Shown here: piece by piece, positions 42,309-52,330 of the stretch
Layout: each line of letters starts with the position of its first letter
Position numbering within the stretch: the stretch's first letter is position 1
Source of the DNA: Gari tellinella
Taxonomy: Eukaryota; Mollusca; Bivalvia; Cardiida; Psammobiidae
Length of the DNA stretch: 64,000 bases
Assembly: GCA_922989275.2 (NCBI GenBank)
Contig: OV277866.1
Coordinates: forward strand, 32,319,246-32,383,245
Direction of reading: 5' to 3'
Position numbers and translations under genes: made by a program
Notes under the pieces: model-generated
The model's input: the letters and a program-made list of their open reading frames with translations, nothing else
Told to the model about the DNA's origin: nothing
The model's database searches: none

Positions 42309-45245
42309 CTGAAAAAGATATAATTTCAGTGAAACTGATACTCTCTTAAAATCGGTTTGGTCTGAAAACCGGACTCATGTTATCATACATGTATGTCTGA
42401 AAGCCGGCCTCCTAAAACCAAGTGTCCCTAAAAACCGGTCGCCCGAAGCCGAATGTCTCTTAAACCCGGTCGCCCGAAACCGAGAGTCTCTAAAAAGCGG
42501 TGGACCGAAGCCGAATGCCTCTTAAACCGGTCGCCCGAAACCGAATGTCTCTTTAAAAAAGGCCGATGTCTCGAACATGTCTCTAAAATCCCGCATCTTT
42601 GATGCGGCGGCTGGCCTTGATCTACAATTTTTGAAATGCAATAAAGCAGGGGGTTTTTCAGCAATTCTTTGTTATTTTTATAAATTCCACTGAATATAAA
42701 AGTATGTTAGCAACATAGGATTGGTTGTGAAATGAGTACAAAACAGTGATTATTTTTAAGCTAAATTTTATCAATGATAAAATTACGATGCCCTTCATTT
42801 CATCCTGAAATGTTACTTATGGACATATTTGTCATTTTGTCTTCTGTTTGTCTCTTTGACCTCTTTACTGGCATATGCGACTTCCAGTTACTTTGTAATA
42901 GCTTGCATCCTTATCAGACACCGCCTTTCTCGGCGACTGATCAAGGACCAAACAATTTGACCTTCTTATCTTTATTCTTCAGTCAAACTTAGGGTTCAAC
43001 CTGGAATTTTTTTATCTTGCACCAGCACGTTCGCCAAATGAGAAAATCTTGCGCCAAAACTGGATTTTTGGAGCCAGATTTCAATCGTCAAATAATTTAT
43101 GCAATTAATATTGCACTCCTTATACTGTCGTAGTATCTACTGACCAAATGTTTAACATTTCATTCTGTCTACCTTAACCAACATTAGTACCTAATGCTTA
43201 TTTATTGATGTCCACCCCCCCCCCCTTTCTTCCAATGGTAAAACTTAATAGTAAATTCCTTTATATTAGCCTCAGTGGCAGTAAATTATTATTAAACACG
43301 CATATTTTGTTTTATTCGTAAAATTCATAAGTTTATGTAATGTTTGTGTAATGTCCGTCCCCGTAATGCCCGTCCCCTCAGATAATGCTTTACTCTAAGA
43401 CCCATAAATCAGTGACAAGTCAATTCTGTTGGTAAATAATGATACTTTATAGATGAAATTAGTTTAAACTTTGTATAAATGCTACAAAATACACACTGTG
43501 ATACTAATAACATTGTAGTTTTGTCTCCTGATGCGGTTTGGCGAAAAAAAACATGTAATGTCCTTTCCCCCATCCTATCTTTTCTTCGGTTTAATTGCTT
43601 TAAATCTTACTTTGAAAATATAATAGTAGTTTATATCATAGTAGTGTCTGATCAGGATCCAAACTGTTTTACATTCCTATTTATAAATATTTCTTAAGTC
43701 ATACAACCTTAAATATAACTTTGAAACGATCTTACAGACACCAATATGGAAGCAGGCGACACTTAAGGGGTGTAGTGGTTAAAAAACTCACGATTAATTT
43801 GGCACCGAAAGTGTTAAAGAAGAAAATGAACGTCTCAAGGATGTGAAAGGATTCAGCAGACAATTAACCCATTTCAGCCTAATACAGTGGAGAATCTGTT
43901 ATTCTTTCCCGTTTAAACGCAAACGTACGCAAACGCAAAGCACTAAAACGTAGAAAAGAACAACTTTTGGACAATTCTGATATTTCATGTTTATCTTGGT
44001 GGCAAACAGTTTGGAGCCTGATCAGACGCCGGGTTACCCGGCGTCTGATCTGGCTCCAAACTGTTTGTATTGGAAATAATAGTTTTAGCGTAAACGCGTT
44101 TATTGGGAAAGAATAACAGATTCTCCACTGTATCTACTAAAGTGGCTATTGGCAAACAGTGTAGACCCTGGTGAGACGGCGTGTTACGCGGCGACTCATC
44201 AGGGTCTTCATTTTTCGCTATATCATATTAAATATGTTTCTATATGGACAAACAATGACGTTTAGATCATCCTTGTACGTATGTCTACAATAAAATCCAG
44301 CAAGTGTACATGAAGATTTCATTGCAATATCCAGGCATAAATTGGTTAACTTTGGCACTGAAAGTTTTTTTTTTTAATGTTTCCCTCCATCAAGGTAAGG
44401 TTTCCTTTGGCATTTAGGGAAACGTTTCCCTCCATCAAGGTAAGGTTTCCTTTGGCATTTAGAGAAACGTTTCCCTCCATCAAGGTAAGGTTTCCACTGG
44501 CATTTAGGGAAACGTTTCCCTCCATCGGGTAAGGTTACTCCCTCCATCAAGGTAAGGTTTCCACTGGCATTTAGGGAAACGTTTCCCTCCATCAAGGTAA
44601 GGTTTCCACTGGCATTTAGGGAAACGTTTCCCTCCATCAAGGTAAGGTTACTCCCTCCATCAAGGTAAGAATTCCACTGGTATTTAGGGAAACGTTTCTG
44701 TAAAATATTGAGGGAAATGTTTCCCTCCATCAAGGTAAGGTTTCCACTGGCATTTAGAGAAACGTTTCGGTAAAAATTGGAGGGAAACGTTTCCCTCCAT
44801 CATGGTAAGGTTTCCACTGGCATTTAGAGAAATGTTTCAGTTAGGATGTGAGGGAAAAGTTTCCCTCCATCACAAAGGGAAACATTACACCAAAACGGGT
44901 GGCAGCTGAGCTGTCACCCGTTTTGGTGTAATGTTTCCTTTCCATTTTTTACTGTGTACTTACATCTACAAAACTGGATTTCTCACTGTAAATCCACCCG
45001 ACTCGTGTCTGTATGCGTGCCTCATCAGTCTTTTGGTTCAATTCACATGCTTTAGACGTACGTCTGTAACTTATAGAGTGACACAGAGATCTCTGAAGGC
45101 ATTCCGTTTTACAATTGTTCAATGCTACGTTAAAAATATATCGTATGACAAAACCGTCTTTTGCCTTTGAAAAAACAAGTTTGCTTTCAATTAGAATAAA
45201 GTCTTGTAACAAAAGTAAGCAAGCAAGTTTCACTCTCAGTCGCAT
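41454..45245 (-). CDS. Secreted PAN/apple-domain protein, two exons, 378 aa
   Basis: Exon 1 (45245-44964) and exon 2 (42308-41454) join in phase 0. Residues 1-20 (MRLRVKLACLLLLQDFILIE) are a signal peptide. Residues 25-90 form a PAN/apple-like module with Cys at 45, 49, 55 and 67 (NCKTECLQRSLCHSISY). After the junction comes a small Cys-rich, EGF-like linker (CKCQDGEKCIVSPDGHTC, then VEECETW). The remaining 240 residues contain several cysteines, N-glycosylation sites (NSS, NLT) and a GWFSTIYSSPLGYGPCSWEK segment; I do not recognise this region. Likely extracellular. An upstream in-frame ATG at 45299 would add 18 residues before the signal; the inner ATG is preferred because the signal peptide then starts at residue 1. 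A D element begins right after the stop, so the native C-terminus or 3' UTR may have been altered. Confidence 0.75.
42405..42560. repeat. 31-bp tandem repeat in the PAN intron
   Basis: Four to five copies of a 31-bp unit based on CCGGTCGCCCGAAGCCGAAT, starting at 42435, 42466, 42497 and 42527. The CCGGTTT/AAACCGG character resembles family L termini. Confidence 0.8.
42600..43882. other. PAN intron; decayed core-1 copies, no exon seen
   Basis: Core-1 remnants at about 42895-42960 (TTATCAGACACCGCC..) and 43642-43672 (GTCTGATCAGGATCCAAACT), a poly-C run near 43216, and no splice-flanked coding segment. Confidence 0.5.
43883..44132. mobile_element. Complete family A MITE in the PAN intron
   Basis: TACAGTGGAGAATCTGTTAT and its perfect complement; GGAGCC core 1 with GCCGGGTTACCCGGC. 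Confidence 0.85.
44153..44217. repeat. Core-1/4 chimeric hairpin (family G)
   Basis: GCAAACAGTGTAGACCCTGG and CATCAGGGTCTTCATTTTT flank GAGACGGCGTGTTACGCGGC. Confidence 0.7.
44379..44860. repeat. 45-bp minisatellite in the PAN intron
   Basis: About ten units of GTTTCCCTCCATCAAGGTAA + GGTTTCCACTGGCATTTAGG + GAAAC, some truncated. Because 45 is a multiple of three, the minus strand stays open over most of the array and would encode a 15-residue Asn-rich repeat (GNLTLMEGNVSLNAS). No splice support for translation. Confidence 0.85.
44878..44941. repeat. Near-perfect hairpin beside the minisatellite
   Basis: GGGAAACATTACACCAAAAC and GTTTTGGTGTAATGTTTCC flank GGGTGGCAGCTGAGCTGTCACC. It lies 23 bp from the exon 1 donor. 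Confidence 0.85.
44964..45245 (-). CDS. PAN gene exon 1 (signal peptide and PAN module)
   Basis: 94 codons ending GTAGAT|GTAAGT, a consensus donor. Contains KDGFVIRYIFNVALNNCKTE and KACELN, typical of the PAN fold's core strand and disulphides. Confidence 0.75.
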
Positions 45246-45402
45246 GTTGCTGTCTGTGCTCACCAAATGATTTCCACGTGATTGACCACGAGAAGTCATT
45301 ATAGTCTACATTTTAAATAATGAATGTGCCAACATTACCTAGCTCATTAAACCCTACTGTCGATGAGTTTAATTATCCTGTATAAATAAAGCACTTGTAA
45401 AC

Positions 45403-45593
45403 AGGACTCCAGATAAGAGGGAGTAAATTGAACAAATCTAACATTTTCTCACCCATAACAGCACTAAATCCTATTATGTAACTACTCATTAGAATCGTTT
45501 CGAAGAGACGATTCTAATGAGTAGTTACACAATAGGGTTAACTTCAAGAATACAGATTTTAGTTTTTGAAATATTCCCCTTATCTGGAGCCCT
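45403..45593. mobile_element. Family J palindromic MITE
   Basis: AGGACTCCAGATAAGAGGGA and CCCCTTATCTGGAGCCCT form the TIR; an inner hairpin ACTCATTAGAATCGTTTCGA / AGACGATTCTAATGAGTAGT. Confidence 0.8.
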
Positions 45594-45620
45594 GCTTGTA
45601 AAGAGTTCAGTTTTTCTATG

Positions 45621-46520
45621 CAAACAGTGTAGACCACAGGTACTTGACACATACTTTATTATCTATTAACAATATCTACTTTTTATTTCATCAAATTCCG
45701 TCAAATAACGCCACAGTACGTGAATTATAACGAAAATTTGCATCAAAAAGTTTTCTGTCGTTCTCTTGGTACAGAATTTATTGCCCAAAATAAGGGGTAA
45801 TCTAGTCGGTTTGCACATTTAACGGCCTTTACGGCTGGAACTTTCACCTAATTTCATTAGAGCAAACGCGTTTGTGTCGGAACATGACCCTCTTCACTAT
45901 CAGCTATATGAAATATACATGTAATTTGGCATGAAATTGACAAGTGAAAGACTCATTTCATTGTGAATGCCATTTTGAATACCGGAATGAATTGAATGAA
46001 CGGAGCGATCTCATTGGTCAAAATTAAACAGGTAAAGTTTCTTTTAATTTTGCATTCTATGTAAATTATATAAAACTGATAATATTTCATTTAAAGATGA
46101 TTTATAATATTTGGTGAAAGTTCTAGTGGCATAGGCCGTTTATTGTGGACAAATAACAGATCACCCCTACATGTACATTCGTTGCTATGTACCATGAAAA
46201 CGACAGAAAACTTTTTGATGCTTATTTTCGTTATAATTCACATACTGTGGCGTTATTTGACGGAATTTGATGAAATAAAAAGTAGATATTGATAAATTAA
46301 TCATTTCCCGAGGATACCACAAGAGAATATCGGCGATCGAGTCTATTTTAGCATCAGCTTAAGTCGATAGTAAAGACTAGGTGTTGAATTGCGCTGTTTA
46401 CCTTGTATCTATAATAGAAGTATAGTAAAAAAAAAAAAATTTTTTTTTTTTTTAAGGGGGGGGGGGTGTTAATAGATAATAAAGTATGTGTCAAGTACCT
46501 GTGGTGTAGACACTGTTTTG
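45621..46520. repeat. 900-bp inverted repeat with an insertion in one arm
   Basis: Left arm (CAAACAGTGTAGACCACAGG, then TACTTGACACATACTTTATT) matches the complement of the right arm (AATAAAGTATGTGTCAAGTA, CCTGTGGTGTAGACAC). Further pairs: CGTCAAATAACGCCACAGTA / TACTGTGGCGTTATTTGACG, and GGAACTTTCACC / GGTGAAAGTTC. About 175 bp at 46292-46469, ending in poly-T and poly-G, is present only in the right arm. Confidence 0.8.
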
Positions 46521-46603
46521 GAAGGTGCACATAGTTATGCGTTATTTTAAAAGGTTCAATAAGTTAACCCTTTCTCCTCAATTGGCGACATAACCTTTTC
46601 ACT

Positions 46604-46800
46604 CTCAGTGACGTCATAAAGCGCATTTACAAACAGTTTTGATTCTGATCAGACGCCGCGTTACGCGGCGTCTAATCAGGGTCAAAACTGTTTGTCACTT
46701 GTTTTGAGATTACGTCAGTTATACTGCCTAAATCTAACTTTGAAACGATATTGCCGACAACAATATTGAAGCAGACGACAATATGGCGGTAAATGGGTTA
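46604..46800 (+). mobile_element. Family B element
   Basis: TTTTCACTCTCAGTGACGTC to GGCGGTAAATGGGTTA. Core 1 (46630-46694) has a perfect CGCGTTACGCG turn. Confidence 0.75.
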
Positions 46801-46845
46801 CACTTTCACGATAGATTTGATCATAAAAGGGTTTAGTTCAATTTG

Positions 46846-46910
46846 CAAACAGTTTGGATCCAGATCACATGTCGCGTAAGGCGGCGTCTGATCTGGATCC
46901 ATATTTTTTG
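46846..46910. repeat. Core-1 hairpin (family B)
   Basis: CAAACAGTTTGGATCCAGAT and ATCTGGATCCATATTTTTTG; inner GTCGCGTAAGGCGGCG. Confidence 0.75.
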
Positions 46911-47049
46911 GCACTCGTATCGACATTTCTTCTATCACATTTCCTTCATCAATTCTAAATTAAAAACGAAAACAACTGACAATAATGTTAAAGCAAATGA
47001 TATAGTGGCACTGAAAGTGATGAATTGTGCAATTAAATGTGTCCTTGAA

Positions 47050-47265
47050 TTAACTCCTTCACTGCCTAACCCCGAGCACAGTGGTTATTTGCAAACAGTT
47101 TGGATTCTGATCAGACGCCGCGTAACGCGGCGTCTGATCAGAATCCAAACTGTTTGACACTCATTTCAATAGTTCTTAAGTCAAAATACCTCAAAATTAA
47201 CTTTGAGAAATAAAAGCAGACGACAATTGTTTCAAATTGATGACGTCACGGCAGTGAAGGGGTTA
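47050..47265 (+). mobile_element. Complete family B element, TTAA at both ends
   Basis: TTAACTCCTTCACTGCCTAA to ACGGCAGTGAAGGGGTTAA. A perfect-arm core 1 (47092-47156) uses the GATTCTGATCAG / CTGATCAGAATC stem variant. Best reference copy of B in the window. Confidence 0.85.
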
Positions 47266-47552
47266 AGTTGAAAATGTCAAGCAAACTGCTGTATTACAGA
47301 CAAGTTTAAATCGATATTATTACACGTATGTCTATTTGAAATACTTCAAAATTATAAATTTAATCATTTACTTGTATATTCATATATACCTGTACAGATT
47401 ATGTCTGTTTGCTTTCACCCTTTTACTGCAACTTTTTACGTGAGATTTTTACCCCCACACCGTTTCATTGTCGTCTGCTTCAATTTTGTTGTCTGCAATG
47501 TCGTTTCAAAGTTAAAAAGGCAGTATGACTGATGAAAATTTAAAAGGAGTGT

Positions 47553-47596
47553 CAAACAGTTTGGATCCTGATCAGACGCCGCGTTATGCGGCGTTA
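47553..47596. repeat. Half core-1 hairpin
   Basis: CAAACAGTTTGGATCCTGAT and GACGCCGCGTTATGCGGCG only; the right arm is lost just before TTAACTTG. Confidence 0.65.
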
Positions 47597-47599
47597 ACT

Positions 47600-47910
47600 T
47601 GAATATTGCGTGTATGTATATGAGGGGATGTTTTTATGTTTTGTTTACCTGCAGACTGGGATAAAAGGATATTAATTGATATTGATTGATTGAAATATTT
47701 CAAAGACCCCTGTTCGAAAAGTTTATGATACATGTATACACGCTTTTAAAACAATTTAATCATTTAGTCAGGGACAGTCCACAGTCAATTAGCCAAGCAC
47801 AGGGTTCTAAACAAGGAGAATATTTCGAACCCAAAACTTCCCACATAAAGCATTTATTTTAGAAGCTCTTTCAACATCATGGACCTGTTTTTAAAAAATA
47901 AGCTCATTAC
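47600..47910. other. No gene seen
   Basis: AT-rich DNA; a TATTAATTGATATTGATTG motif, nothing further. Confidence 0.4.
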
Positions 47911-47929
47911 ATTTGCCAACAGTGTATAG

Positions 47930-47995
47930 ATCCAGGTCAAAGGGCCCCTAAAGGAGCACTCTGATCTTTGTTTGCACTGTTTGCTAATTAAGACC
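47930..47995. repeat. Core-4 hairpin, diverged
   Basis: CAACAGTGTATAGATCCAGG and TGATCTTTGTTTGCACTGTT around AGGGCCCCTAAAGGAGCAC. Confidence 0.6.
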
Positions 47996-48111
47996 AGTAT
48001 TTATGAACCTACACATAATTCCAAGTACATGTAGACTGGTTCATATTTGGTAACAAAAAAGATCCACAATGGAACCAAATAACTCACAAGAGTGACTTAT
48101 TGTTGAAAGAG

Positions 48112-48350
48112 TTAACACATTCAATCCTAGCGACGAGTATACTCGTCATTTAGAAACAGTGTACCTGTGAGGATTATATTTGTCTCATGCAAACAGTGTA
48201 GACCCTGATCAGAAAGATCCTTAAGGAGTCATTTGATAAGGGTCTACACTTTTTGTCATTTTATAAATAAATTGTAAGAACAATCCTTAAAAGTAAAAAA
48301 TGGACTAGACTTATTTTGAAATGTGAATTTTGCATTAAAAGTTTCCAGGT
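48112..48350 (-). mobile_element. Family F TTAA element
   Basis: TTAACACATTCAATCCTAGC start; core 4 AAACAGTGTAGACCCTGATC with turn AAGATCCTTAAGGAGTCAT. The right end is eroded. Confidence 0.7.
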
Positions 48351-48358
48351 TGTACATT

Positions 48359-48446
48359 TCTTGGTTTTAGTGTTTTGCGTTTGCGTTGCGTTTCGTTTCG
48401 TTTCGTTTGCGTTTAAACGGGAAAGAATAACCAATTCCCCACTGTA
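48359..48446 (+). mobile_element. Family A MITE, right half only
   Basis: GGTTTTAGTGTTTTGCGTTT through AATTCCCCACTGTA, with an expanded CGTTTCGTTTCGTTTCGTTT run. Confidence 0.7.
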
Positions 48447-48552
48447 TTAATATTGCTGTCTGTTTTTATTTTTTCAAATTTAAACTTCAGGAATTTTGAC
48501 TTTAGAAATATTAAAATGAGTGTGAAACTATGTGGGTACTGATCAGACGCCG

Positions 48553-48651
48553 CGATGTCTTATCTGGCTCCAAACTGTTTGCAATAGACATAACAGTTTT
48601 AGCGTAAGTTCTACGCGTTTATTGTGAAAGAATAGCGTCTTCTCCACTGTA
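48553..48651. mobile_element. Family A MITE, half copy
   Basis: TTATCTGGCTCCAAACTGTT, then TAACAGTTTTAGCGTAAG and GTCTTCTCCACTGTA. Immediately followed by the next A copy. Confidence 0.7.
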
Positions 48652-48653
48652 CA

Positions 48654-48874
48654 TACAGTGGAGAAAACGTTATTCTTTCCCAATAAACGCGTTTACGCTT
48701 AAACTATAATTTCCTGTGCAAACAGTTTGGAGCCTGATCAGACGCCGGGTAACCCGGCGTCTGATCAGGCTCGAAACTGTTTGTCACTCAGATAAAAATG
48801 AAAAGTCAAAATTGTCAAAAAAGTTGTCATTTTCTACATTTTAGTGTTTTGCGTTTGCGTTTCGTATGCGTTTA
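48654..48874. mobile_element. Family A MITE, right TIR lost
   Basis: TACAGTGGAGAAAACGTTAT at the left; core 1 with GCCGGGTAACCCGGC; truncated after TTCGTATGCGTTTA. Confidence 0.75.
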
Positions 48875-49098
48875 TCACTGGCTCTGTGGAGTAGTTCGCA
48901 ATAATGAAATCGATATACAAAAAAGGGTGGTTCAGGTCCGACTCAAAAGTTATAATTGAAGCCATATCCCTTCCATCGTTTAAGAGTTGGACTTCATTGC
49001 AATAATGTTATAAGGTGTTTTTGTTTTGTTTTTGTTTTTTGTTGGGGGTGGGGTGGTGTGCATGTGTTTTGTTGTTGTTCATTTCAATACAGCTTGTT

Positions 49099-49490
49099 TT
49101 AACTCATTTACCCATGAAATTTCAAATGGACAATTCAAGTTTCCAATTGATACTAGTCCATATTTTGCTTAGTAATAGTTGGGTTTTTTATGGGTTTTTT
49201 GCGGGTGCTGTTTGCATAAGACAAATATAAATCTTCACATGCACAATTCTTGTTAACCATTTCAATCCTACAGTCCTCTGTTGAGATTACTAATTACATA
49301 TGCAAACAGTGTAGACCCTGATCAAAGGGCTTCTCAATGAGGGTCTACACATTTTTACAATTTCGTTGTTTGTTGTTGTCATACCAAAATTGCAACAGTA
49401 GACTGGTTCAAAATACCTATAATACAAGAGTCCAAAAGGACTACAATTGAAAGGCTTAAGAACGATTATAGTCGTTGCTAGGGTTCACTG
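49099..49490 (+). mobile_element. Family F element split by another F element
   Basis: TTAACTCATTTACCCATGAA at the left and TTGCTAGGGTTCA at the right. The core is mostly deleted. The interruption falls at a TTAA. Confidence 0.65.
49253..49460 (-). mobile_element. Family F element nested in family F
   Basis: TTAACCATTTCAATCCTACA to ACAATTGAAAGGCTTAA. Core 4 lacks the turn (GTGTAGACCCTGATCAAAGG / GAGGGTCTACAC). Confidence 0.7.
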
Positions 49491-49499
49491 AATATAAGA

Positions 49500-49980
49500 G
49501 CTATAAAAAATAGTGTAAAACAGGTAGTCACTCGTCTGTCACACATCAAATATTCATTTCAGATCTAAATCAAGCGTTTAATGTTTAAGTTAAAGGCCCA
49601 TTACCATGTGGTACATAATATTGCGTTTTACACATTCCTTTGAACATATATATGTTATCGAAGAACAACTCTTAACGACGACATAGTCTATTACCTTTAC
49701 CACGAAAATACAAATGTTCCTTAAGATGGTTGCTTTTCTTTAAGAATTAGTTATTCTAGATCTAGATATTCACCTAAACAATGTCCCATAGGACTAAGGA
49801 CAATCATGAAAGCACCAGTTTGCACAGCAAACTCATAAACCACATGCATTATGCATTCAGCACAAACTATCCATGCCACATCAAAAGTAAAATAAAACTT
49901 ATTATACATTTACAGCCATGACGTCATCATCTTTAAACACTTGAAGTCTGCTTATATTTTTTTTTTTAAATAAATTTTGG
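49500..49980. other. No gene seen
   Basis: AT-rich; AGATCTAGATATTC and a decayed B-type left flank (ATGACGTCATCATC near 49919) only. Confidence 0.4.
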
Positions 49981-50021
49981 CTTTAGAAATATGGAAACGA
50001 GTGCCAAACAGTTGGGATCCT

Positions 50022-50271
50022 TACAGTGGAGAAAGTGTTATTCTTTCCCAATAAACGCGTTTACGCTAAAACTATTATTTTCACTGCAAACAATTTGGAG
50101 CCAGATCAGACGCCGGGTAACCCGGCGTCTGATCAGGCTCCAAACTGTTTGCCACCAAGATAAAGATAAATTATCAGAATTGTCGAAAAGTTGTTTTTTT
50201 CTACGTTTTAGTGCTTTGCGTTTGCGTACGTTTGCGTTTAAACGGGAAAGAATAACAGAGTCTCCACTGTA
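50022..50271. mobile_element. Family A MITE inserted into a core-1 hairpin, TA duplicated
   Basis: TACAGTGGAGAAAGTGTTAT to GAGTCTCCACTGTA. It splits a family B hairpin (CAAACAGTTGGGATCCT | TCAGATGCCACGTTACGCGG). Removing it and one TA restores a GATCCTTATCAGATGCC stem. Confidence 0.85.
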
Positions 50272-50331
50272 TCAGATGCCACGTTACGCGGCGTCTGGTG
50301 GGGATCCAAAGTGTTTGCAAATACAGCGTTC

Positions 50332-50923
50332 TCTCTCTACAACGACATCCAAAGAGAGACACAAATTTAGTGTGTTGTTCGGAGGGAGTCGTTATAGCCT
50401 GGAAGGGAAATAGGCTAACATTTACAACAGCTTGATTCCAGATCAGATGCCGCGTTACGCGGCGTCTGATCTCGATTCAAGCTGCAGGGCTGCCATTTCT
50501 CCGGATATTTCCTAAATCTTCGGATTTGTTTATAGAACATGGCAGCTTAAAGCAGGCTGAAAGTAAAGCAGAATGCGCCAGCCTGATTTAAGTAGCCACG
50601 TGTCAATAAAACTAGAAACAGGCGATGGGGTAAAGGTACGATTCGGAAAATCGCACATGAAAAATGCAAATTTTGAAACCTTAGGAATGTTCATGTCAAC
50701 TTATGGCAGCCCTGAAGCTGATTGTACCTAGTCATTGAGTTTCTTCTGTCAAAATGTCCATTATGTAGCTTTGGAAAAAAAACAGCAGACGACAATTTTA
50801 AGCAGACGATATTGAAGCATTAAAAACGTTAGGCATAATTGTCCTGTTTAGGGAACTGCGGTAAGGGTCGTTGTAATGAGTGAGTCATTGTTGGGAGGGC
50901 CGTCGTAGGGAGGGAACACTGTA
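50332..50923. mobile_element. Family E MITE interrupted by family S
   Basis: TACAGCGTTCTCTCTCTACA to GTCGTAGGGAGGGAACACTG(TA). The break is inside core 1, at CAAGCTG. Confidence 0.8.
50485..50714. mobile_element. Family S element nested in family E, AAGCTG duplicated
   Basis: CAGGGCTGCCATTTCTCCGG to ACTTATGGCAGCCCTG. AAGCTG precedes (50479-50484) and follows (50715-50720). A core-2 left arm (AAAGCAGGCTGAAAGTAAAG) is inside. Confidence 0.8.
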
Positions 50924-51698
50924 AACATTGTACTCGGGGTAAGGTATTGAAAAGGATACCCTGTGAAAACATTCCAAATGTTAATATTCAAATCACAAAT
51001 TCAATGTAAAAATGAGACAAGAGCATGATGTGTTCGTGAAACAGTATGCCCCTGATGAGACGTGACGTCTTTAAATGACCGTGATCTTTTTCTCACATGA
51101 CCCAACATTTTAGCTGAGTAGACATTATAAACATGAAGTCTCTAGCACGTGCACATGTAGATCTACAGTTCCAAAGTTATGGCCAATTGTTAAATTCAGC
51201 AAAAATTGCCTCTAAATGAACTTGACCTTTGTCGGACAAGACCCAAGTTCTACCGCGCTTAAGAGCTTCTTGAGTTGAGTACACATACCAAATGTGAAGT
51301 TTCATACCACAATGACATGTAGATCTAAACTTTGCTAGTAAAAGCTCTGCGTTGCATTAACCTGATGAACACCGGAAGAACGTCATTTATTTCTTATATC
51401 TATATTGACACATATAACTTAATCTACGTGGCTAATAGCATGACATGACTGGTACATAAATACTATTTCCAAATAGTCTTTTTATGTCAAATACCGCACA
51501 CATAAAACATTAATTTTTATTTCACGCAGCAATCAACTGTAATGTATATGGTTTATACCGTACCAATTTCGAAACCCCTCGGTATTGTCCCTTAGTTTTG
51601 TTGATGCTGGTTCCTAACATTGCAAGCTATGGGTACCAGCTTCAAACACCGGTCTTGAAATGTAACGTTTGTATTTCATCAAGATTTCGAATGTCAAA
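50924..51698. other. HPDL upstream region
   Basis: No other gene seen. Contains an eroded core-1/4 fragment (CCCCTGATGAGACG near 51050) and the GAACACCGGAAGAACGTCAT arm noted at 14304. No TATA box or other promoter element can be assigned with confidence. Confidence 0.4.
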
Positions 51699-52330
51699 AT
51701 GGAAAATTGCTGTGTACACCACGTGGAGTTTGGTGTAAGAGATGGAGATGAATTTCAGAGACGATTCTCACATCAGTACAAATTTTCACTGGTAGCGACG
51801 CGAATAACAAGAAATCTTAAGCAGTGGGTTCTGAAATCCGGTTCAGCCACGGTCCTTCTTACGCAACCAGCTAAGTTCGATTCCCCTGTGAATGACACAT
51901 ACCACGTCGGTTGGGTAGTACCGAATGATGAAACTCGTTTACAAACTGGAAAATCATTTGATTCCGTATTTAATGTAGCTTTAAAAGTGAAAGACCTGAA
52001 GACGTGTGTTCAAAAACTCACAAGGTCAAATGTTGAGATAATTCGCCCGGTACAAACTTTAAAAGACGGAAACGGCAAAATCGAGTTTGCAGTGGTGAAA
52101 AGTTGTATAGGAAATGTGGTTCATACTATAATTCAAGATGATGATTATAAAGGAACGTTTTTACCCGAGTTTGAAGACCTTGTTAGCATAAATGCCGAAG
52201 ACTGTGATAAACAAGATGCACTTATTACACACTTTGATCATGTGACATTTGCGTGCGAGTGTGGACAGTCTAATGATGTGCTGAACTGGTATTCACGATG
52301 CTTTGGAATGAGGCGGTTCTTAATTAATAG
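51699..52330 (+). CDS. HPDL: HPDL exon 1
   Basis: Encodes residues 1-210 and two bases of Arg211. Ends AATAG|GTAAAA. Contains the first metal ligand His181. Another ATG at 51691 is out of frame. Confidence 0.88.

Noticed and set aside
44374..44733. Repeat protein gene
   Set aside because: Open only because the minisatellite period is 45 bp; kept as a finding, not a CDS.
14075..45245. Lectin exons and PAN gene as one gene
   Set aside because: The PAN gene has its own signal peptide and in-frame stop, and the lectin exons lie about 24 kb beyond it with the caspase on the opposite strand in between.
50038..50413. 140-residue open frame over family A and E repeats
   Set aside because: Similar frames ([32 protein letters not shown]) occur in every family A copy on either strand; they are repeat translation.
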